DNA of 6,001 nucleotides. Source: Acetobacteraceae bacterium (lineage in GTDB: Bacteria; Pseudomonadota; Alphaproteobacteria; Acetobacterales; Acetobacteraceae). The stretch spans positions 1 to 6,001 of the forward strand of contig CANJXD010000370.1 in NCBI GenBank assembly GCA_947478535.1, read 5' to 3'. Shown piece after piece: positions 1 through 5,518 of the stretch (the stretch's first letter is position 1; each line of letters begins with the position of its first letter). The notes below the pieces were generated by a model. That model ran no database searches. It was not told the DNA's origin and saw nothing but the letters and a program-made list of their open reading frames with translations. Made by a program: the position numbers and the translations under genes.

Positions 1-186
1 CCGGCGCCGGTGCTGGCGCGGTTGCGCCAGGGCTTTGACGCCGTCTTCGCCGATGCCACCAACCGCGCCACCTTCGAACGCCTCGGCGTCGATGTCGAAC
101 CCTCCTCCGCCGCCGACCACCTGGCCTTCATGCGGGCGCAGGAAACCCTCTGGGCGCCGATCCTGCGGACCTTCGACCCGCAATGA
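1..186 (+). CDS. Bug/TctC-family tripartite tricarboxylate transporter substrate-binding protein, C-terminal fragment (5' end outside window)
   Basis: Frame 1 is open from the window edge to a TGA at 184-186 and encodes the last 61 residues of a protein that starts upstream. The segment (LRQGFDAVFADATNRATFERLG, then a Val-Asp-Val-Glu stretch, then HLAFMRAQETLWAPIL) has the pattern that ends Bug-family (TctC) binding proteins: a helix with 'np..rerl..lG', a short strand with an acidic residue, then a helix of the type 'eefaafiraE...w..vi'. Members of this family are about 300-330 residue periplasmic proteins that bind carboxylates, often for TctAB-type secondary transporters. Substrates cannot be predicted from this end alone, and the signal peptide and binding pocket lie outside the window. 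The stop overlaps the next gene's start by 4 bases (ATGA), so the two are probably co-transcribed and translationally coupled. The family call rests on a short fragment. Confidence 0.72.
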   Translation, partial: PAPVLARLRQGFDAVFADATNRATFERLGVDVEPSSAADHLAFMRAQETLWAPILRTFDPQ

Positions 187-791
187 TCGAGATCTGGACC
201 GCGCGCACCACCAACGGGCTCCGCGTCTCCATCATGCTGGAGGAGCTGGGCCTGCCCTATCGCGCGCATGCCGTCGATATCGACGATGACGCGACCAAAT
301 CGGCGGCCATGCTCGCCATCAACCCGTCCGGCGCCATCCCGGTGTTCCGGGATGCCGCGACGGGGGTGGCGATGTCGCAATCCTTCGCCATCATGCAGCA
401 TCTCTGCGAGCAGGAAGGCCGCTTCCTGCCGAAGGAGCCAGCGGCGCGCGCCCGCGTGCTGCAATGGCTGTCCCACACCATGACGGACATCATCAGCGCC
501 ACGCATCCCATCTTCGTGCTGACCAGCGAACTCAGCGACACGCCGGCGCCGATCATCGCGCATTACGAGGCGCGGCTGCTGCGCTTCCTCGGCCAGGTCG
601 ATGCGCAACTGGCCATCACGCCCTGGCTGGCGGGGGATGAGGTGACGCTGGCGGATTTCGCGCTCTACCCGACCGCGGCCTTCCGCCAGAAGCTGATGGA
701 CCGTGCCGGTGGGCTCGGCCATCTCCGCGCCTGGATGCGCCGCATGGCGGAGCGGCCGGGCGTGGCGCGCGGGATGGCAGTGCCAGCCTGA
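183..791 (+). CDS. Glutathione S-transferase family protein, Nu/Ure2-like
   Basis: This 202-residue protein has the GST layout of an N-terminal thioredoxin-fold domain (about 1-80) and a C-terminal helical domain (about 88-195). The start TARTTNGLRVSIMLEELGLP resembles the E. coli YfcG/YghU and yeast Ure2 group, with Thr9 and Asn11 in the 'T-x-N-G' motif that serves glutathione thiol or disulfide binding there in place of the usual Tyr, Ser or Cys. The cis-proline is Pro53 (SGAIPVF). The glutathione-binding motif, usually Glu-Ser, reads Gln66-Ser67. The helical domain has the N-capping box Thr155-Leu-Ala-Asp158. Nu-class enzymes typically show disulfide-bond reductase activity towards glutathione-linked substrates, but the physiological substrate here is unknown. 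The protein is predicted cytosolic. The ATG overlaps the stop of the upstream Bug gene and has no clear Shine-Dalgarno sequence, which suggests translational coupling. The stop lies one base from the convergent RraA-family stop. Confidence 0.9.
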   Translation: MIEIWTARTTNGLRVSIMLEELGLPYRAHAVDIDDDATKSAAMLAINPSGAIPVFRDAATGVAMSQSFAIMQHLCEQEGRFLPKEPAARARVLQWLSHTMTDIISATHPIFVLTSELSDTPAPIIAHYEARLLRFLGQVDAQLAITPWLAGDEVTLADFALYPTAAFRQKLMDRAGGLGHLRAWMRRMAERPGVARGMAVPA

Positions 792-792
792 C

Positions 793-1500
793 TCAACCGC
801 GCGCGGCCTTCCACACGGCATAGGCCGGGCGCGTCGCCTCATCGGCGGGGTAGGTGCCCTTCAGCGGCGCGCCGGCCCTGATGCGCTCCACGATGAAGGC
901 CTCCATCTCCTCCCGCGCGAAGGCGGCGGCGGCGATCTCCGCGGCGTGGGCCGCTGGCACCAGCACCACGCCATTGCCATCGCCCACCAGGATATCGCCG
1001 GGCTCCACGCCGACGCCGTCGCAGCCCACTGGCACGTTGATGTCGGTGAAGTGCAGAAACAGTGAGGCTGAGGTCGCGGCATTGCCCTTGGCGAAGACCG
1101 CGAGATCAATGCCCGCGATCGCTTCCTGGTCGGAGACACAGCCATCGATGACAATGGCCGCGGCGCCGCGCACCTGGGCGAAGGTCGCCATGATATCGCC
1201 GAAGACCGAGGCGCGGACATCGGCGCGGGCATCGATCACCAGCACGTCATCCGGCCCCAGCGCCTCGAACGCCGCGCCTTGCAGGTCCGGCAGTTCGCCG
1301 GCGGCGACGCGGCGGCGAAAATCCTCCCGCGTCGGGATGGCGCGCAGCGTGACGGCGCGGCCGACGAAGCGTCGCTTCGGGCCGATCGGCGCCAAGGTGC
1401 GCATGTGGTTGCTGCCGAGGCCGGATTTCGCCATCACGGCATTCACCGTCGGCACGGCGCAGGCGTTGAACTGGCGGGCGATGTCGGGCGTCAGGGTCAT
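793..1500 (-). CDS. RraA-fold family protein (HMG aldolase / oxaloacetate decarboxylase-like), atypical active-site motif
   Basis: This 235-residue protein has the hallmarks of the RraA / 4-hydroxy-4-methyl-2-oxoglutarate aldolase fold: FVGRAVTLRAIP (45-56), GPDDVLVID (82-90), FGDIMATFAQVRGAAAIVID (100-119), the signature region DGCVSDQEA (119-127), and VEPGDILVGDGNGVVLVP near the C-terminus. Family members act as cytosolic divalent-metal aldolases or decarboxylases on oxo-acids or, as E. coli RraA, inhibit RNase E. The signature is normally Arg-Asp; here it is Ser123-Asp124, so the metal-side Asp is kept and the substrate-contacting Arg is lost. Catalysis therefore cannot be assumed. The start was chosen at the ATG at 1500-1498 because a strong GGAGGAG (1513-1507) precedes it by 6 bases; an in-frame ATG at 1515 overlaps that site and is less likely. 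A still longer frame upstream runs antisense through the neighbouring gene and is not coding. The gene is divergent from the binding-protein gene. Confidence 0.88.
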   Translation of the reverse strand: MTLTPDIARQFNACAVPTVNAVMAKSGLGSNHMRTLAPIGPKRRFVGRAVTLRAIPTREDFRRRVAAGELPDLQGAAFEALGPDDVLVIDARADVRASVFGDIMATFAQVRGAAAIVIDGCVSDQEAIAGIDLAVFAKGNAATSASLFLHFTDINVPVGCDGVGVEPGDILVGDGNGVVLVPAAHAAEIAAAAFAREEMEAFIVERIRAGAPLKGTYPADEATRPAYAVWKAARG

Positions 1501-1506
1501 CGGCGG

Positions 1507-1513
1507 CTCCTCC
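1507..1513 (-). promoter_or_regulatory. Ribosome binding site of the RraA-family gene
   Basis: On the minus strand GGAGGAG lies 6 bases before the ATG at 1500-1498, a near-ideal Shine-Dalgarno sequence and spacing. It decides the start against the in-frame ATG at 1515-1513, which lies within this site's own flank and has no ribosome binding site as good. Confidence 0.75.
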
Positions 1514-1538
1514 ATATCAGGGCAGCATAGTCCATCCC

Positions 1539-1552
1539 GCGGCGATTGCCGC
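1539..1552. promoter_or_regulatory. Short inverted repeat, possible operator between divergent genes
   Basis: GCGGC-GATT-GCCGC is a perfect 5-base inverted repeat with a 4-base centre, near the middle of the divergent intergenic region, and it overlaps the candidate plus-strand -35 element. Its position would let one regulator act on both genes. Short GC inverted repeats are common by chance in DNA of this composition, and no regulator gene is adjacent in the window. Confidence 0.22.
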
Positions 1553-1587
1553 CACCCCCGAAGCGCCGCATCATCCCGGTGAACAAT

Positions 1588-1594
1588 AGGGAGA
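1588..1594 (+). promoter_or_regulatory. Ribosome binding site of the binding-protein gene
   Basis: AGGGAGA ends 6 bases before the ATG at 1601-1603. This spacing favours that ATG over the in-frame GTG at 1595, which directly abuts the site and would be too close. Confidence 0.6.
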
Positions 1595-1600
1595 GTGGCG

Positions 1601-2989
1601 ATGTCGCTGCTCCGGATCGCCGCCGAGAAGTGCCGCTTCACGCCGCCGCGCCAGGTGACGGACGATACCAGCGTCCTCACCCTGAAGAACCTGGTGCTGG
1701 AGCCACTGATCAAGTGGGAGGATGGCACGCTGCGGCCCGGGCTTTTCTCGGCCTGGACGCATGATGGCACGGCGCGGCGCTGGCGCTTCACCATCCGCCC
1801 GGGTGCCGTGTTCCATGACGGGCGGCGCTGCGTGGCGGAGGATGTGGTGCAGTTCATCGCCGCGATCTGCGACAGCCTCGACATGTTCGGCATGAAGTGG
1901 AGCTATTCGCGCTACCTCGCCCATGCCCGTATCGCCGCCGATGGCGATGATGTCGTGACGGTGGAAAACCCGACGCCCTTCGCCGACATCACCGATGTCT
2001 TCACCGAATTCTACCTCTGCCGGCTGACCGCCGATGGCCGCCCGCTGCTCGGCACCGGCCCCTATCGCGTGCTGGACCATACGCATGAGAAGGACGCGCT
2101 GCTGGGCCGTGTCGGTGTGGGGGAGGGGCCTTCGCGCATCGCCTTCACCGCGGTCGCCGCAGCGGAGGATCGCCTGCGGATGCTGCGCGACGGCAGCGCC
2201 GATGCCGCGATGAATCTCGAACGTGCGCATGGGCCGCTCGATTTCGGCGATGACCTGCGCTGGGGCCGCGCGCTGAACACGCTCTCCGTCATGTACTACC
2301 TGAATTGCACCACGGGGCTGTTCACGGCGCCGGAGGCGCGGCGGGCGGTCAATCACGCCGTGGATGGCGATGCGATCATCCGGGACCTGTTCCATGGCCT
2401 CGGCGTGCGCGCCGCCTCCGTCGTCAGCCCGCTGCACCGGGGGATGAAGGCGGCCGGGATATCCCCCATCCCGCATGATCCCGCGCTCGCCCGAAGGCTG
2501 CTGGAAGGGTGTGCGCCGACCGGCCCGGTGCTGATCCGCACGCCCGAGCTCATGCCGGAGAAGGCGCGGGAGATCAGCGAACGCGTCGCTGCCGATCTCG
2601 CCGCCGTCGGCCTGGATGCCCGGATCGCGGTGCAACCGGACCGCCCGGAATATGCGCGGGAAGTCGGCCGCAAGCAGATGGGCGACATGGCGATCTTCGA
2701 TTCCACGCCGCACAGCACCTACCGCGTGCTGAACGACAAGGTGTCGTCGGCCGTGAAGGGCATCTGGTGGCAGGGACATGACGATGCGGTGCTGGAAGCG
2801 ATGATCGCGGCGGCCAACCACGCGGTGGAGGATGCGGCGCGGGAGGCTGCCTATGGGCGCTGCCTCGCCCGTCTCAACGTCAACCCGCCCTGGCTGTATC
2901 TGTTCCACCCCATCGAGGTCTTCGCCACCCGCCCCGGCATGGCCGGCGTGACGCTGGACGCGAAGGGCGTGCTGGGCATTGCAAGCTGA
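1601..2989 (+). CDS. ABC transporter solute-binding protein, family 5 (peptide/nickel type), without signal peptide
   Basis: This 462-residue protein follows the SBP_bac_5 pattern: LTLKNLVLEPLIKW (26-39), GLFSAW (47-52), WRFTIRPGAVFHDGRRCVAEDV (61-82), GTGPYRV (151-157), RLRMLRDGSADAAMNL, then ARRAVNHAVDGDAIIRDLFHG, and a C-terminal region ending in a tryptophan- and proline-rich strand (PPWLYLFHP). Family 5 proteins capture oligopeptides, nickel chelates, opines or sugars for Dpp/Opp/Nik-type ABC importers and are normally exported, at about 500-540 residues. This one starts with a polar, charged sequence (MSLLRIAAEKCRFTPP) with no hydrophobic segment or lipobox, and an in-frame TGA at 1580-1582 excludes a longer N-terminus. 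Either it acts in the cytoplasm or it leaves the cell by another route. No partner permease or ATPase of its class is adjacent. It is convergent with urtE, with 3 bases between the stops. The family call is firm; ligand and location are unknown. Confidence 0.88.
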   Translation: MSLLRIAAEKCRFTPPRQVTDDTSVLTLKNLVLEPLIKWEDGTLRPGLFSAWTHDGTARRWRFTIRPGAVFHDGRRCVAEDVVQFIAAICDSLDMFGMKWSYSRYLAHARIAADGDDVVTVENPTPFADITDVFTEFYLCRLTADGRPLLGTGPYRVLDHTHEKDALLGRVGVGEGPSRIAFTAVAAAEDRLRMLRDGSADAAMNLERAHGPLDFGDDLRWGRALNTLSVMYYLNCTTGLFTAPEARRAVNHAVDGDAIIRDLFHGLGVRAASVVSPLHRGMKAAGISPIPHDPALARRLLEGCAPTGPVLIRTPELMPEKAREISERVAADLAAVGLDARIAVQPDRPEYAREVGRKQMGDMAIFDSTPHSTYRVLNDKVSSAVKGIWWQGHDDAVLEAMIAAANHAVEDAAREAAYGRCLARLNVNPPWLYLFHPIEVFATRPGMAGVTLDAKGVLGIAS

Positions 2990-2992
2990 GGG

Positions 2993-3685
2993 CTACACCG
3001 TCAGCAGCTTGCGCACCGCCGCTTCATCCAGCGTGCCCGCCGCGCCGGCCAGGGCCACTTCGCCGCGCACCATCACGGTGATGCTGTCCGCCAGTTCGCG
3101 GGCGAAATCGTAGTATTGCTCCACCAGGATCACTGCCATCTTCCGGTCCCGCGAAAGGTGGTGGATGACGCGGGCGATATCCTTGATGACGCTGGGCTGG
3201 ATGCCCTCCGTCGGCTCGTCGAGGATCAGTAGGCGCGGCCGGGCGCACAGCGCGCGCGCGATCGCCAGTTGCTGCTGCTGCCCGCCGGAGAGGTCGCCGC
3301 CCCGCCGCCGCAGGAATTGCCGCAGGATCGGGAACAGGTCGAACACCTCCTGATCCACCGAGGACCCGCGCGGTGCCGCGGCCAGTGCGGTTTCCAGGTT
3401 TTCCTGCACCGTCAGGAAGGGGAAGATCTCCCGCCCCTGCGGCACATAGCCGATGCCGGCGCGGGCGCGTTCCGCCGGGCCGAGCCGCGTCACGTCCCGG
3501 CCTTCCCAGGTGATGGTCCCGGCGCGCGGGCGTTCCAGCCCCATGATCGTCCGCAGCAGTGACGATTTGCCGACGCCGTTGCGCCCCAGCACCGCCGTCA
3601 CCTTGCCCGGCTCCGCGACGAGGGAGACGCTGCGCAGGCAGAGGCTGGCGCCGTAGGACAGGTCGATCGAAGCGACGTTCAGCAT
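2993..3685 (-). CDS. urtE: Urea ABC transporter ATP-binding subunit UrtE
   Basis: This 230-residue ATPase, one of the two that energise high-affinity urea import at the inner-membrane face, shows Walker A GRNGVGKS (34-41), a Q-loop at YVPQGREIFPFLTV (Gln83), the signature LSGGQQQQLAIARAL (132-146), and Walker B LLILDEPTEGIQPS (Asp156-Glu157). The run of four glutamines after the signature, 'EPTEGIQPSVIKDI' and 'LVEQYYDFA' are typical of UrtE as opposed to the related branched-chain amino acid subunit LivF. The switch position is Gln190 instead of His, as in LivF/UrtE relatives, so the degenerate and canonical sites are probably split between UrtE and UrtD. The ATG is one base downstream of the urtD stop, so translation is coupled. 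It is the last urt gene, ending in TAG three bases from the convergent binding-protein stop, with no room for a separate terminator. Confidence 0.96.
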   Translation of the reverse strand: MLNVASIDLSYGASLCLRSVSLVAEPGKVTAVLGRNGVGKSSLLRTIMGLERPRAGTITWEGRDVTRLGPAERARAGIGYVPQGREIFPFLTVQENLETALAAAPRGSSVDQEVFDLFPILRQFLRRRGGDLSGGQQQQLAIARALCARPRLLILDEPTEGIQPSVIKDIARVIHHLSRDRKMAVILVEQYYDFARELADSITVMVRGEVALAGAAGTLDEAAVRKLLTV

Positions 3686-3686
3686 C

Positions 3687-4427
3687 TCAGCGCCCCAGAT
3701 ACACTTCGATCACGCGCTGGTCGTTCTGCACATGGTCGATCGAGCCCTCGGACAGGACGCTTCCTTCATGCAGCACGGTCACGCGCCGGCCGAGCGCGCG
3801 CACGAATTCCAGGTCATGCTCCACCACCACCACACTCCGCTTGCCGGCGATGCGGACCAGCAGGGCGGCGGTGTGTTCTGTCTCGGAATCCGTCATCCCG
3901 GCGACGGGCTCATCCACCAGCAGCAACTCCGGGTCCTGCATCAGCAGCATCCCGATCTCGAGCCACTGCCGCTGGCCGTGGGAGAGGATGCCCGCCAGGT
4001 CGTGCGCGCGTTCCGTCAGCCCCACTTCTTCCAGGGTCTGCTCGATCCGCGTCCGCGCCTCCCCGCCCAGCACCCAGCGCAGGCAGGCGATGGGGCCGCG
4101 CGGGGCCTTGAGCGCGAGTTCGAGATTCTCGAACACCGTCAGCGCATCGAACATGGTGGGCTTCTGGAATTTCCGCCCGATGCCGAGATTGGCGATCGCG
4201 GCCTCATCCATCCGGGTCAGGTCCAGCTCCCCGAAGGTGACGGTGCCGGTGGTGGGGCGCGTCTTGCCGGTGATGACATCCATCATCGTCGTCTTGCCCG
4301 CGCCATTCGGCCCGATGACGGAGCGCAATTCGCCGGGCTCGACGATGAGCGAGAGGTTGTTCAGCGCCTTGAAGCCATCGAACACGACGGAGACGCCATC
4401 GAGGTAAAGCCTGCGTCCCTTCTTCAC
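3687..4427 (-). CDS. urtD: Urea ABC transporter ATP-binding subunit UrtD
   Basis: This 246-residue ATPase pairs with UrtE beneath the UrtBC permease. Motifs, numbered from the GTG start, are LYLDGVSVVFDGFKALNNL (7-25), Walker A GPNGAGKT (39-46), Q-loop Gln88 in GRKFQKPTMF, a signature in the UrtD-specific form LSHGQRQWLEIGMLL (148-162), Walker B LLLVDEPVAGM (Asp172-Glu173), and switch His204 in VVVVEHDLEF. The signature 'SHGQ' in place of 'SGGQ' and 'EPVAGMTD' separate UrtD from LivG. The start is a GTG at 4427-4425 that overlaps the urtC stop in GTGA, with GGAGGG (4440-4435) 7 bases upstream. An open frame continues further upstream inside urtC, but those residues show no homology-like pattern. 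Length matches the family, about 250 residues. Confidence 0.96.
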   Translation of the reverse strand: MKKGRRLYLDGVSVVFDGFKALNNLSLIVEPGELRSVIGPNGAGKTTMMDVITGKTRPTTGTVTFGELDLTRMDEAAIANLGIGRKFQKPTMFDALTVFENLELALKAPRGPIACLRWVLGGEARTRIEQTLEEVGLTERAHDLAGILSHGQRQWLEIGMLLMQDPELLLVDEPVAGMTDSETEHTAALLVRIAGKRSVVVVEHDLEFVRALGRRVTVLHEGSVLSEGSIDHVQNDQRVIEVYLGR

Positions 4428-5518
4428 TTCGGCACCCTCCGCAGCAGGCCGATCAGGCCCTTGGGCAGCAGCAGCGTCACCACCACGAACAGCGCGCCGA
4501 GCACCAGCAGCCACAGGTCCGGCGCCGCGCTGGTCAGCCAGGTCTTGAGCCCGTTCACCGTGAAGGCGCCGAGGATGGCGCCCACCAGCGTGCCGCGCCC
4601 GCCGACCGCCACCCAGATCACCGCCTCGATCGAATTGCCCGGGCTGAATTCACCGGGGTTGATGATGCCGACCAGCGGCACATACAGCGCGCCCGCAAGC
4701 CCCGCGAGCATCGCTGAAATGACGAAGGCGAACAGCTTGTGATGCGTGGTGTTGTAGCCGAGGAAGCGCACGCGGCTTTCGGCATCGCGGATCGCCGTCA
4801 GCACCCGGCCGTATTTGCTGCGGGTGATGCGCGCGCAGATCAGGAAGGCCACGACCAGCGAGGTGAGGGCGGCGTAGAACAACATCGCCCGCGCAGCGTC
4901 GGTGTTGAGCGGTATGCCCAGCAGTTCCTTGAAGTCGGTGAAGCCGTTATTGCCGCCGAAGCCCATGTCGTTGCGGAAGAAGGCCAGCATCAGCGCATAG
5001 GTCATGGCCTGGGTGATGATGGACAGATAGACGCCGGTGATGCGGCTGCGGAAGGCAAGCCAGCCGAGCACCAGCGCCAACGCGCCTGGTACCAGGAACA
5101 CCATCAGCATCGCGAAGCCGAAATTGTCGAAGCCCAGCCAGTACCACGGCAATTCGCGGTAGCCGAGGAACACCATGAAATCCGGCAGCACCGGGTGGCC
5201 ATAGACGCCGCGCGGCCCGATCAGCCGCATCAGGTGCATCCCCATGGCATAGCCGCCCAGCGCGAAGAAGGCGCCGTGGCCGAGCGAGAGGATGCCCGCA
5301 TAACCCCAGGCGAGATCGAGCGAGAGGGCGAGGATCGCGTAGCAGATCCACTTGCCCGTGATGCTGACCAGGAAGTCCGAGACATGCAGCGCATGGCCGA
5401 CCGGCAGCAGGTTCAGGATCGGCAGCAGGCCGAGCGCGATGACGGCCGCGACCAGCGAGGCGCGCAGCCCTAGCCGCAGCCCGCTGGCGGCGGGGAGGGG
5501 GGAGGTGGCGGTGCTCAT
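4424..5518 (-). CDS. urtC: Urea ABC transporter permease subunit UrtC
   Basis: This 364-residue inner-membrane protein forms the urea channel with UrtB. It has a first hydrophobic segment near 20-38, then the LivM/UrtC-type core LDLAWGYAGILSLGHGAFFA (67-86), several further membrane segments, the UrtC-like loop GFGGNNGFTDFK, and the cytoplasmic coupling segment GRVLTAIRDAESRVRFLGYN that contacts the ATPases. Near the C-terminus come ISAMLAGLAGALYVPLVGII, PGNSIEAVIWVAVGGRGTL and a final hydrophobic helix before LLRRVPK. The shared pattern of the branched-chain amino acid permease group is clear, and the gene order and partner proteins fix it as the urea type. The ATG at 5518-5516 overlaps the urtB stop in ATGA with only a weak GGCGGAAG upstream, so initiation is probably coupled to urtB. 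Its own stop overlaps the urtD start. A longer open frame upstream runs through urtB in another frame and is rejected. Confidence 0.96.
   Translation of the reverse strand: MSTATSPLPAASGLRLGLRASLVAAVIALGLLPILNLLPVGHALHVSDFLVSITGKWICYAILALSLDLAWGYAGILSLGHGAFFALGGYAMGMHLMRLIGPRGVYGHPVLPDFMVFLGYRELPWYWLGFDNFGFAMLMVFLVPGALALVLGWLAFRSRITGVYLSIITQAMTYALMLAFFRNDMGFGGNNGFTDFKELLGIPLNTDAARAMLFYAALTSLVVAFLICARITRSKYGRVLTAIRDAESRVRFLGYNTTHHKLFAFVISAMLAGLAGALYVPLVGIINPGEFSPGNSIEAVIWVAVGGRGTLVGAILGAFTVNGLKTWLTSAAPDLWLLVLGALFVVVTLLLPKGLIGLLRRVPK
4435..4440 (-). promoter_or_regulatory. Ribosome binding site of urtD, inside the end of urtC
   Basis: On the minus strand GGAGGG lies 7 bases before the GTG start of urtD, within the last codons of urtC. 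It supports the GTG start, since no ATG fits the conserved N-terminus. Confidence 0.65.

Larger units (their letters stand above)
1501..1600. promoter_or_regulatory. Divergent intergenic region carrying both promoters
   Basis: These 100 bases separate the start codons of the minus-strand RraA-family gene and the plus-strand binding-protein gene, so both promoters should lie here. For the plus strand, TTGCCG (1546-1551) and CATCAT (1569-1574) are 17 bases apart, each matching 4 of 6 bases of the sigma-70 consensus. For the minus strand, TATGCT (1529-1524) could be a -10 element, but I see no convincing -35. These are weak, sequence-only calls in GC-rich DNA; the existence of promoters is inferred mainly from the divergent gene arrangement. 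Confidence 0.4.

Noticed and set aside
776..806. Small palindromes TGGCAGTGCCA and CCGCGCGCGG at the GST/RraA junction, considered as a terminator
   Set aside because: The loops are too short for stable hairpins, no T-run follows on either strand, and they lie mainly in coding sequence.
1501..1893. N-terminal extension of the RraA-family frame by 131 residues
   Set aside because: It overlaps the divergent gene antisense, lacks domain character, and a strong ribosome binding site marks the ATG at 1500.
1571..2908. A 445-codon open frame on the minus strand opposite the binding-protein gene
   Set aside because: Its sequence is rich in Arg, His, Gly and Ala with no family motifs, and it is the antisense shadow of a well-supported gene in GC-rich DNA.
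3732..5473. Long plus-strand open frames opposite urtD and urtC
   Set aside because: His-, Gln- and Glu-rich shadow translations without recognisable motifs, opposite clearly conserved transporter genes.
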